Assembly (NCBI GenBank): GCA_003512955.1
Contig: DOTG01000024.1
Span: 1-25,489, forward strand
Source: Marinilabiliales bacterium
Lineage (GTDB): Bacteria > Bacteroidota > Bacteroidia > Bacteroidales > SZUA-534
DNA length: 25,489 nt
Direction: 5' to 3'
Below, one piece after another: positions 7,140-14,223 of the stretch. The translations under genes and the position numbers were made by a program. Position 1 is the stretch's first letter. Each line of letters opens with the position of its first letter. Under the pieces are notes generated by a model, which saw nothing but the letters and a program-made list of their open reading frames with translations, ran no database searches and was not told the origin of the DNA.

Positions 7140-8462
7140 TTACAACGTAATCTCCTTACCGTAATAAAAATCGAGAATCTTTATGCGGAAGATGTATTCA
7201 TATTTTGCCTGGATAAACGACGACTGCGCGGCAGTAACCTTGTTTTTGGCATCGTTAAATTCCAATGGGGTTACAATTCCCAGGCTGAACTTCTCCTGTA
7301 CATACCGGAAAGCCTCCTGGGCACTGTTTACGGCTTTTTCACTGGCATCGTATTTTTTCATGGCTGCCACGGCATTGGTATAGGCTTGTTGTATTTCTTT
7401 TAAAAGATTATTTTGTTCAAGTTGAAGCTCCAACTTTGCGTTTTCATAGTTTATTTTTGAATTCTGGTAATTAATTTTTGTGCTGAACCCATTGAAAATA
7501 GGTATTTGTAAGGATAATAAAACCTGTGTGCTAAAATAATCATTTAGTTGATCGCTAACTGATGCGTTTTCAACATCAAAAAATTTAGTATAACTATCAC
7601 CAATTGATGCATTTAAACTTAAAACAGGCAGAAATTGAGCTTTAGCTATTTCACTTTCTTTCTCTGAACTTAATAATTTTAACTCCTTGCTTTTTATTTC
7701 TGGCCTTTCTTGAGCGGCTTTTTCAAAAATCAATCCTGCATTCAACAATTCATTTGCTAAAACAATATCATTAAATTCAGGTATAACAATATTAAAATTA
7801 TCAGTAACCGGAATATCGAGAAGTTGCATCAAGTTTAACAATGAAATTTGTAATTGATTCTCATAATTTGTTAAAGTAAGCTGTTCGGTAGCGGCTTGAG
7901 ATTCAGTTTCAAGCAATTTGCCTTTGGCAAGATTCCCGGCCTCAACTTGTTTCGTATTATAGTCAATTTGTTGTTTGGTAACAACTAACTGTTCCTTTGA
8001 AGTCGCTACTAATTCTTTATTAAAAAGAATATCCAGATAGGCAGAAACAACTGCTAATGAAATATCATCTTTAGCTTTTTCTAAATCTTGCAATGAGGCC
8101 TGTAAATCCAAATCCCTTTTTTTTATAGTATTAACCTTAGTAAAACCATTGAAAAGGGTCATGTTGCTTGAAATTTGGCCACTGAGGGACATAGCATTTC
8201 CACTTCTGTTTACATCATCTCCCCCTTTTGCCAGGCCAAAATCAAAACGTTGAGAGAGACCGGCATTTAAATTTGGATAAACATCGTATTTCGATTGTTT
8301 CAATTGGTTTTCCTGATAATTTACATTCAGTGCCTGCTGCTTGATCTGGATGTTGTTTTCAATGGCGTAAGTCACGCACTTTTCGAGTGACCAGAGCTCC
8401 TGGGCTTTCAGTTGCCCAAAACCTATAAAGAGGAGTATAAGTAAGATGAATTTAATTTTCAT
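7140..8462 (-). CDS. TolC-family outer membrane efflux protein
   Basis: Outer-membrane channel of a tripartite exporter. The signal peptide (about residues 1-20, ending LKAQ) is followed by LWSLEKCVTYAIENN, the typical start of TolC (OEP) proteins, and two helical-repeat halves. The second half contains ARN-type features such as YVQEKFSLGIVTPLEFNDAKNKV (key residues Y, G, T, L, D) near the C-terminus, where family members have the periplasmic entrance helices. 440 aa is normal. It is the last gene of the operon: 31 bp separate it from the adaptor gene and a terminator follows. By eye the middle part (about 7500-8130) is more AT-rich than the two ends. Confidence 0.92.
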   Translation of the reverse strand: MKIKFILLILLFIGFGQLKAQELWSLEKCVTYAIENNIQIKQQALNVNYQENQLKQSKYDVYPNLNAGLSQRFDFGLAKGGDDVNRSGNAMSLSGQISSNMTLFNGFTKVNTIKKRDLDLQASLQDLEKAKDDISLAVVSAYLDILFNKELVATSKEQLVVTKQQIDYNTKQVEAGNLAKGKLLETESQAATEQLTLTNYENQLQISLLNLMQLLDIPVTDNFNIVIPEFNDIVLANELLNAGLIFEKAAQERPEIKSKELKLLSSEKESEIAKAQFLPVLSLNASIGDSYTKFFDVENASVSDQLNDYFSTQVLLSLQIPIFNGFSTKINYQNSKINYENAKLELQLEQNNLLKEIQQAYTNAVAAMKKYDASEKAVNSAQEAFRYVQEKFSLGIVTPLEFNDAKNKVTAAQSSFIQAKYEYIFRIKILDFYYGKEITL

Positions 8463-8493
8463 AATTGTTCAGTTTAATAGTTAATTGCCAACA

Positions 8494-9624
8494 TTAGTGG
8501 GGTTGGGGCCCCATTTTCTTTTCCTCTTTCTTTTCTTCGCCTTTAAGCTGGTCTTCCCAGGTAATGCCGCTCTTTACCTCAATGTGGATACCGTCGGACA
8601 AACCTATTTCAATCTTCTTTTTATCAAAAACCTGAGGGATGGTGATGGAATCGCTGGTAAGCACGTTTACAAACGCAGTGTCTCCACTGAAGGTAATCAA
8701 CCCTTCGGTAATGGCCATCACGCTGTCGCGGCGTTCCAGCTCAATTTCGGCATTGGCACTATAGCCCGAGCGGATAAACTGGTCTTCTTTCAAACGCACC
8801 TGGGCTTTAATATCGAACTGGATGGCCCCGTTTTCTTCCACCCCTTTGGGTGAGATGTATTCCAGGTTGGCATCGAACTGCTGGTTTTCGATAGCACCAA
8901 TGGTCAGCTTCAAAGGCATTCCCTCCACAATTTTGCCCACTTCGGTTTCATCTACTTTGCCTTCAAAAATCATGTCGTTCATGTCGGCAATAATAGCAAT
9001 GGTAGTCCCATCGTTAAAGTTGTTGCTTTGGATAACTGAGTTTCCCTCTTTGATAGGAATATCGAGGACCATTCCGCCAATGGTGGAGCGGATTAAGGTG
9101 TTGGTGGCGGTTTCGGCTTTTTTGCTTACCCCCTCTTTGATAATTTCCAGGTTGCTCTTGGCCGATTCTAAATCTTCTTTAGAGGAATTGTAAGCCAATT
9201 CAGCATTTTGGAACTCCGATTCCGAAATCACATGTTTTTCAAACAATTGTTTTTGACGCTCGTATTTTATTTTTTCATTTTCGAAGCTCAATTGGGACTG
9301 GTTTACACGCGATTCAGCCGAGTTGAGGCTCAACATGTCGGGAATAACTTTAATTTTTGCTATTACCTGCCCCTCTTTTACCATGTTCCCGGCTTCCAGA
9401 TAAATCTCCTGAACAATCCCCGAGATTTGTGGTTTGATCTGAATCTCCTTCCGGGGAAGTACCGATCCTGTGGCAATGGTTTTTTTCACGATATTGATTT
9501 TGGTGGGCTTTTGAATTTCATATACCACCGGTTTTTTCTTCGACTTATTGGCTAAAAACCCCAAAGTGCCTAAAAAAGCGGCCACGATGATGACCCAAAT
9601 TGTGATTTTAATAAACTTCTTCAT
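8494..9624 (-). CDS. HlyD/MacA-type periplasmic adaptor (membrane fusion protein)
   Basis: Links an inner-membrane ABC permease to the TolC-like channel. Seen: an N-terminal membrane anchor (about residues 5-25), a biotinyl-lipoyl half motif (GSVLPRKEIQIKPQISG and VQEIYLEAGNMVKEGQVIAKI), a coiled-coil hairpin (about 80-165), the second lipoyl half (IGGMVLDIPIKEGNSV), and a beta-barrel and membrane-proximal region. The C-terminal tail is charged (KGEEKKEEKK) and ends GPQPH. Length 376 aa fits MacA-like adaptors that work with ABC permeases. It lies between the TolC gene and the last permease gene of the same operon. Confidence 0.92.
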   Translation of the reverse strand: MKKFIKITIWVIIVAAFLGTLGFLANKSKKKPVVYEIQKPTKINIVKKTIATGSVLPRKEIQIKPQISGIVQEIYLEAGNMVKEGQVIAKIKVIPDMLSLNSAESRVNQSQLSFENEKIKYERQKQLFEKHVISESEFQNAELAYNSSKEDLESAKSNLEIIKEGVSKKAETATNTLIRSTIGGMVLDIPIKEGNSVIQSNNFNDGTTIAIIADMNDMIFEGKVDETEVGKIVEGMPLKLTIGAIENQQFDANLEYISPKGVEENGAIQFDIKAQVRLKEDQFIRSGYSANAEIELERRDSVMAITEGLITFSGDTAFVNVLTSDSITIPQVFDKKKIEIGLSDGIHIEVKSGITWEDQLKGEEKKEEKKMGPQPH

Positions 9625-9781
9625 CAGTGTTCTATTTTAAGTTAAATTTTTAATTGGTTCTATCTTTTATTTTCAATTTATCAGAAATTCTTTCTAATGT
9701 GTCTTCTCTTCTACTGCAAGGAGACGAACGATTTTATTTTAAGTTACCATCTTTTTATTTCACTTTAAACATTTTAACTAC
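9625..9781 (-). other. Intercistronic gap with a weak nonamer array
   Basis: These 157 bp separate permease B2 from the adaptor gene. I see no gene. At 9762-9788, next to and overlapping the permease stop codon, lie three 9-bp units (ACTTTAAAC, ATTTTAACT, ACTTATTTA) related to the clearer arrays upstream in the operon. No terminator was seen, so read-through is expected. Confidence 0.55.
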
Positions 9782-11041
9782 TTATTTATCTTGCCTGATG
9801 GCGTCAATGGGTTTTATACTTACTGCCCGGCTGGCTGGCAACAATCCGGCAAAAGCACCTGAAATTATTAGTACAATTAACGCGATTGAGGCTACTTTTA
9901 TATCTACTTCCGGATTTTTGAACATGTCGCCGCCACCATTGGCCAACGAGCGGTTGATTAATTCCACCAACCAGACCCCAGATGAAAGCCCTAATATACC
10001 TGCCAGGGAAGTCAAGAAAACGGACTCGCTGATGATTTGCGAAATTACTTTGATGGGTTTTGCCCCCAAAGCACGTTGAATCCCAATTTCTTTTGTCCGT
10101 TCTTTAACAATCACCAACATGATGTTGCTTACCCCGATAACTCCTGCTAAAAGTGTACCTATGCCCACAATCCAAATCAGGGTGTTAATTCCCAGGAATA
10201 ACCCGTTCATTTTCCGGAATTCTTTGGCAACATTAAAACCACCAATGGCCCGTTCATCATCGGGGTGGATCTTGTGCCTTGATTTTAATATGGCCCTGGC
10301 TTTGGTCTCTACTATATCAACAGGAACATCGTCGTGTGCAGAAATTGCATACCAGCCAACCATATCACCAAAATTGTAAGTCTTTTGTAACGTGGTGAAT
10401 GGCATGTGGATGTTTTGCTCCTCGTGTTCAGCCTGACCTCCCCCTTTTTTCGATTTAAAGGTGCCCACCACATTAAAATAGATGCCGTTTATCTTTATAT
10501 ATTGTCCAATAGGGTTTTCGCCCGGGAGGAACAAGGATTCCACCACCTTTTGTCCAATAGCTATCACTTTCCGGTTTTCTTTAATATCAATATCGTTGAT
10601 AAACCGTCCCTGAGTAATTTCATAAGGGTCAATCACGTTCCAGGCAGGGTAATCGCCCATGATGGAGAAAGCCCCGGCCTTATCGCCCCGGATGGCATTG
10701 TTGCCTTCGGTATTGGTCCAGCCGTTGAGCCGGGGACTCAAGGCTTTTATTTCAGGGATATTTTGTAACAGCATTTCGGTGTCTCCATTATTAAAATTGA
10801 AACGCCGTCCCCGTGAAAAACCTTTGTATGACATGGTTGTAGTTTGGGTCCACATGAAACAGCTATTGGTAGAAAAGTCGCCCATGTTATCGTAAACTGC
10901 ATTGTGTAATCCATTACCTGAACCCAGCATAATAACCAACATAAAAATACCCCAAAATACCCCAAATGCAGTAAGGAACGTCCTCAACCGGTTTTTCTTG
11001 AGGGCTTGCATAATTTCGCTCCATTTGTCAAAGTCGATCAT
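9782..11041 (-). CDS. MacB/FtsX-type ABC transporter permease (type B, copy 2)
   Basis: Inner-membrane subunit of the exporter. The layout is that of MacB-like permeases without the ATPase: one N-terminal TM (TAFGVFWGIFMLVIMLGSG, about 25-43), a large periplasmic MacB_PCD domain (about 45-275), then three TM helices in the FtsX domain, with the coupling motif VKERTKEIGIQRALGAKP and the C-terminal LLPASRAVSIKPIDAIRQ. It shares GVFWGIFM, FMWT..TT..YKGF and PFTT.Q with the permease at 12886-14142 and differs at these sites from the other two, so the two form one paralogue type. It is the fourth and last permease in the operon. Confidence 0.93.
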   Translation of the reverse strand: MIDFDKWSEIMQALKKNRLRTFLTAFGVFWGIFMLVIMLGSGNGLHNAVYDNMGDFSTNSCFMWTQTTTMSYKGFSRGRRFNFNNGDTEMLLQNIPEIKALSPRLNGWTNTEGNNAIRGDKAGAFSIMGDYPAWNVIDPYEITQGRFINDIDIKENRKVIAIGQKVVESLFLPGENPIGQYIKINGIYFNVVGTFKSKKGGGQAEHEEQNIHMPFTTLQKTYNFGDMVGWYAISAHDDVPVDIVETKARAILKSRHKIHPDDERAIGGFNVAKEFRKMNGLFLGINTLIWIVGIGTLLAGVIGVSNIMLVIVKERTKEIGIQRALGAKPIKVISQIISESVFLTSLAGILGLSSGVWLVELINRSLANGGGDMFKNPEVDIKVASIALIVLIISGAFAGLLPASRAVSIKPIDAIRQDK

Positions 11042-11048
11042 AGTAAGA

Positions 11049-11095
11049 AATATTTAGAGTGTCTTGAGTACTTAAAGTACTTAGAGTATTTATAG
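11049..11095. repeat. 9-bp tandem repeat array, left arm beside the four-helix-bundle gene
   Basis: Five 9-bp units in register: AATATTTAG, AGTGTCTTG, AGTACTTAA, AGTACTTAG, AGTATTTAT. They lie between the start of permease B2 and the stop of the four-helix-bundle gene. Bases 11066-11087 match the reverse complement of 11475-11496 at 21 of 22 positions. Confidence 0.8.
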
Positions 11096-11455
11096 TTATG
11101 GTTTTAAGTGCTGGCTTATGGATGTAAAAATGGCCAATAGTTCATTTGCTTCATCCATAATGGGTTTTAAAGTATTTGTTTCAATCCGGTTCAATGATTC
11201 AATAATTTCTAACCAGTAAATAGTTTCACTTGCTTCGCCTTCACAGATTTTAATTTTGTTTTTAAAATCGGCCTGGCTTTTTGACCTATTTGCCTCCCTG
11301 TAATTTGCGCCAATGCTGGTTCCCGATTTTGTTAACTGATTTTTGATAACGAGCCCCTCAGAAGTTTTTGTAAGAGCCGATGAAACGGTGATGATGCTAA
11401 TAGCAAATCGTTTTGTCCGTTCCTCCATCTGTTTACCAAACTCTTTGTTGTTCAT
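11096..11455 (-). CDS. Four-helix-bundle protein (S23/IVS-encoded family, TIGR02436-like)
   Basis: Small, all-helical protein of the family first found in intervening sequences of 23S rRNA genes and distantly related to Avd of diversity-generating retroelements. Seen: the family signature QLTKSGTSIGANYREANRSKS followed by DFKNKIKICEGEASETIYWLEI; 119 aa is the usual length. The biochemical function is not known for stand-alone copies; nucleic-acid binding is suspected. It interrupts an exporter operon between two permease genes and is flanked by inverted 9-bp repeat arrays (22-base arms, 21 matching), unlike anything expected for an exporter subunit. I infer that it arrived as cargo of a repeat-bounded insertion. 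Confidence 0.9.
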   Translation of the reverse strand: MNNKEFGKQMEERTKRFAISIITVSSALTKTSEGLVIKNQLTKSGTSIGANYREANRSKSQADFKNKIKICEGEASETIYWLEIIESLNRIETNTLKPIMDEANELLAIFTSISQHLKP

Positions 11456-11466
11456 AATTTATTTCT

Positions 11467-11506
11467 ACTTTTTAACTCTAAATACTTTAAGTACTCCTTC
11501 TACTCT
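11467..11506. repeat. 9-bp tandem repeat array, right arm beside the four-helix-bundle gene
   Basis: Units ACTCTAAAT (11475), ACTTTAAGT (11484) and ACTCCTTCT (11493), preceded by a degenerate ACTTTTTA. The array runs into the stop codon of permease A2 (11500-11502). It is in inverted orientation to the array at 11049-11095. Confidence 0.75.
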
Positions 11507-12726
11507 TCCCTCAACGCCTCAATAGGGCGGATACTGGCGGCTTTCCGGGCGGGAATCAATCCGGCCAACGTTCCCGACACTATTAACAATATGGTAGCTC
11601 CTATCGCAATAGACAGGTTGGCCTCTGGATTCAGGAAAAAGTCTGATTTTACATGCGGAGACAGCAATTCCAGCAACCCAACCCCGGCAACTAATCCAAA
11701 ATACCCGGCTATTGCAGTAATAAAAACCGATTCCATTAAAATAAGGCCCACGATAGAATTTGGGGTTGCGCCCAACGCTTTCCGGACACCAATTTCGGTA
11801 GTTCGTTCCTTAACCACAATAATCATGATATTGCTCACACCAACTATTCCACTGATGATGGTGCCAATACCGATAATCCAGACAAAAATACGGATACCAG
11901 TAAACAGGCTTTGGAACTTTTTAAATTCTTCCAGATTGTTGTTGATGTAAATGGCCCGACGGTCGTCCACTGAAAAAGAATGCCTTTTGGCAAAACTGGT
12001 CCGCAATTGTTCGGCTATCTGTTCGCTTTCTCCCATCATTGATGCGGGGATGGTTATGGCCAGGTTATGAATTTCGTTACCGCCGGTATAAATCCGTTGT
12101 GCTGTTGAAACGGGGATATAAACACGTGTGTTGTCACGTTCACTTTCATCGCGGAAAACACCCACCACTTTAAACGGTACCCCATTTATTTTCATATACT
12201 CTCCAATCGGATCCTGCTCTTTAAAAAGAGCATCGCGGACCATATAACTAATGGCTACCGATTTACGGTAGTTTTTAACATCGAGTTCGCTGATAAAACG
12301 CCCCGCTTCCATGGTCACATTTTCCAATTGTTTGGTGCCAGGGTGTACCGAGACAATATCATACGTACCATATTCATTCTTATAGGAAAGGTTTTTCTGT
12401 TGCCAGATGTTCAAACGAGACGAGATGGCCTCAATTTCTTTCACCTCTTTTTGCGTTGCTTCATAGTCCTGATTGGTGAATTTGACCCTCCGTCCAGGTT
12501 GTAATCCCCGGTATGGCATGCTGGTTTGTCCACGATAAATCCAAATACTGTTGGTGGCATCTTGTTCAAATTGTTTGGTAATGCCATTCTGCAACCCATT
12601 CCCTGACCCCAAAAGGATGATAAGGATGAAAATACCCCAGGCCACACTAAACGAGGTTAATATGGTTCGTAGTTTATTCTTTTTTAAGGTGGAGAAAATT
12701 TCCAGCCACTTTTCCTTGTCAAACAT
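11500..12726 (-). CDS. MacB/FtsX-type ABC transporter permease (type A, copy 2)
   Basis: Inner-membrane exporter subunit with the same domain plan as its neighbours: N-terminal TM (TSFSVAWGIFILIILLGSG), periplasmic MacB_PCD domain, and a three-TM FtsX domain with VKERTTEIGVRKALGATP and LIPARKAASIRPIEALREE at the C-terminus. It shares FSVAWGI, GSGNGLQN, the RGQTSMPYRGL/PGRTSVEYKGL block and KFTN.DYE with the permease at 14224-15495, defining the second paralogue type. 408 aa. The stop codon is embedded in a nonamer array, and a second array follows directly upstream of its start codon. Confidence 0.93.
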   Translation of the reverse strand: MFDKEKWLEIFSTLKKNKLRTILTSFSVAWGIFILIILLGSGNGLQNGITKQFEQDATNSIWIYRGQTSMPYRGLQPGRRVKFTNQDYEATQKEVKEIEAISSRLNIWQQKNLSYKNEYGTYDIVSVHPGTKQLENVTMEAGRFISELDVKNYRKSVAISYMVRDALFKEQDPIGEYMKINGVPFKVVGVFRDESERDNTRVYIPVSTAQRIYTGGNEIHNLAITIPASMMGESEQIAEQLRTSFAKRHSFSVDDRRAIYINNNLEEFKKFQSLFTGIRIFVWIIGIGTIISGIVGVSNIMIIVVKERTTEIGVRKALGATPNSIVGLILMESVFITAIAGYFGLVAGVGLLELLSPHVKSDFFLNPEANLSIAIGATILLIVSGTLAGLIPARKAASIRPIEALREE

Positions 12727-12734
12727 AATAGTAT

Positions 12735-12779
12735 AGTATTTAGAGTGTTTCGGGTACTTAAAGTATTTAAAGTTATATT
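12735..12779. repeat. 9-bp tandem repeat array, left arm at the A2/B1 permease junction
   Basis: Five 9-bp units: AGTATTTAG, AGTGTTTCG, GGTACTTAA, AGTATTTAA, AGTTATATT. The order of variants parallels the array at 11049-11102, including the AGTGT-type second unit. It starts 8 nt from the start codon of permease A2. Confidence 0.8.
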
Positions 12780-12780
12780 A

Positions 12781-12843
12781 AGAAAACCTTCATCTATTTT
12801 AATGTTTCATATTCAACAATACTAAATTATTAGTCCTCTTTTC
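12781..12843. other. Gene-free spacer between inverted nonamer arrays
   Basis: About 60 bp of AT-rich sequence without an ORF. It occupies the place that the four-helix-bundle gene holds at the next permease junction. Confidence 0.5.
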
Positions 12844-12896
12844 ACTTTAAATACTCTAAGTATTTTAACATACTTTAAATATTTCTTACTCTTCTC
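12844..12896. repeat. 9-bp tandem repeat array, right arm at the A2/B1 permease junction
   Basis: Units ACTTTAAAT (12844), ACTCTAAGT (12853), a 10-bp variant (12862), ACTTTAAAT (12872), then a decayed part that overlaps the stop codon of permease B1 (12886-12888). Bases 12844-12863 match the reverse complement of 12754-12773 at 18 of 20 positions. Confidence 0.75.
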
Positions 12897-14142
12897 TAAT
12901 AGCATCAATAGGTTTTACCTTTACGGCCCGGTTGGCAGGCAGTAAACCCGCCAGTGCCCCGGCAATTACCAGAATCACCAATGATTTGATACCCATACTT
13001 AAATCAATACCGGGATTTAAGAATACTTCGCTGGCCGTACCTGTTAAAGCCACACCGAGGAGTTCATTGAGGGCTATCCCCAAAATAAGTCCTGCATACC
13101 CGGCGGTAAATGTCAGAACGATCGATTCCAGTACAATCTGGCGGATGATATTCAGGGGTGTAGCCCCCAAAGCCCGTTTGATGCCAATTTCCTGGGTGCG
13201 TTCTTTTACAATAACAAGCATAATATTACTGATACCAATAATTCCGGCCAATAACGTTCCTAAACCCACCAGATAAATCAACACGTTGATGCCAATAAAC
13301 AGGTAGCTCATGATTTTAAATTGCCGTTCAATATTAATGTGTCCCACGGCACTCTGATCATCGGGGGAAATGTCGTGCCTCTTTTTCAGGATTTCGATAA
13401 TACGGTTTTCCACATCAGCTACCGAGAATTGCGATTTGGCCGTGAATGAAAAAAAATGGACAATATCGCCATAGTTAAAGGCTGATTGAACGGTTGTAAA
13501 CGGAATATGAATGGATTCTTTTTTATCATATCCAATTTGGATATTCCCCTCAGGGCTGGTCACCCCAATTACCTGAAAATATACTCCTGATACCCGGATG
13601 TACTTTCCCACGGGGTTCTCTCCGTTTTTAAAAAGTACCTCTTCCACCCTAGAACCAATCACGCACACTTTCCTATTCTGCTGGATGTCAATTTCATTTA
13701 AAAACCTTCCCTTGGTCATCTTAATAGGTTCAACCTTTATGAGGTAAGGGTAATCGCCCTGAACCTGGAACGAACCGTATTGATCTTTATACACGGCATT
13801 GTTGGTGGTGCTTTGCCGCCATGCTTGCAAACGGGGAACCAAGTATTCAATTTCCGGAATATTTGTCCGCAGGGCTATCATGTCGTCGTTGTCGAGGTTC
13901 CAGTTTCTTCCCTTTTTAAATCCTTTGTAAGGAAGTGTGGTATTCTCGGTCCACATAAAAGCGGCATTGGTGGCAAACCCCTCAAATTGTTTGTTGATGC
14001 CGTTTTCAAGGCCATTGCCTACTCCGGCTAATGCAACCAACATGAAAATCCCCCAAAAAACGCCAAACGCAGTTACGGTGCTGCGCCATTTGTTTTTTGA
14101 AATGGCCTGCCAAACCTCTTTGTATAAATCAATATCAAACAT
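12886..14142 (-). CDS. MacB/FtsX-type ABC transporter permease (type B, copy 1)
   Basis: Second permease in transcription order. N-terminal TM (TAFGVFWGIFMLVALAGVG), periplasmic MacB_PCD domain, and FtsX domain with VKERTQEIGIKRALGATP and LLPANRAVKVKPIDAIREE. It resembles the permease at 9782-11041 more than its immediate neighbours (GVFWGIFM, FMWTENTTLPYKGFKKGR, PFTTVQSAFNYGDIV against FMWTQTTTMSYKGFSRGR, PFTTLQKTYNFGDMV). 418 aa. The gap to the preceding gene is 81 bp and carries a near-palindrome at 14177-14199. Confidence 0.93.
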   Translation of the reverse strand: MFDIDLYKEVWQAISKNKWRSTVTAFGVFWGIFMLVALAGVGNGLENGINKQFEGFATNAAFMWTENTTLPYKGFKKGRNWNLDNDDMIALRTNIPEIEYLVPRLQAWRQSTTNNAVYKDQYGSFQVQGDYPYLIKVEPIKMTKGRFLNEIDIQQNRKVCVIGSRVEEVLFKNGENPVGKYIRVSGVYFQVIGVTSPEGNIQIGYDKKESIHIPFTTVQSAFNYGDIVHFFSFTAKSQFSVADVENRIIEILKKRHDISPDDQSAVGHINIERQFKIMSYLFIGINVLIYLVGLGTLLAGIIGISNIMLVIVKERTQEIGIKRALGATPLNIIRQIVLESIVLTFTAGYAGLILGIALNELLGVALTGTASEVFLNPGIDLSMGIKSLVILVIAGALAGLLPANRAVKVKPIDAIREE

Positions 14143-14176
14143 CGTATTTTGTTTTGTTATGAACCGGTCATTCAGT

Positions 14177-14199
14177 GTATGTTAAAATTTTATACATAC
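14177..14199. repeat. Near-perfect palindrome between permeases A1 and B1
   Basis: GTATGT and ACATAC flank the perfect palindrome TAAAATTTTA with one extra T (14193). It could form a hairpin in the operon mRNA or serve as a binding site. No T-tract follows, so it is not a clear terminator. Confidence 0.5.
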
Positions 14200-14223
14200 T
14201 TTCTGAATTCCCTTACCTTAATA

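Noticed and set aside
8485..9555. Plus-strand open frames opposite the adaptor gene
   Set aside because: They are antisense shadows of a well-supported HlyD-type gene with no motifs of their own.
10406..10895. Plus-strand open frames opposite permease B2
   Set aside because: Antisense to a conserved permease; composition follows the complementary gene.
11049..12896. Nonamer arrays as a CRISPR or integron-type array
   Set aside because: No unique spacers of constant length and no cas or integrase gene; the period is a plain 9 bp.
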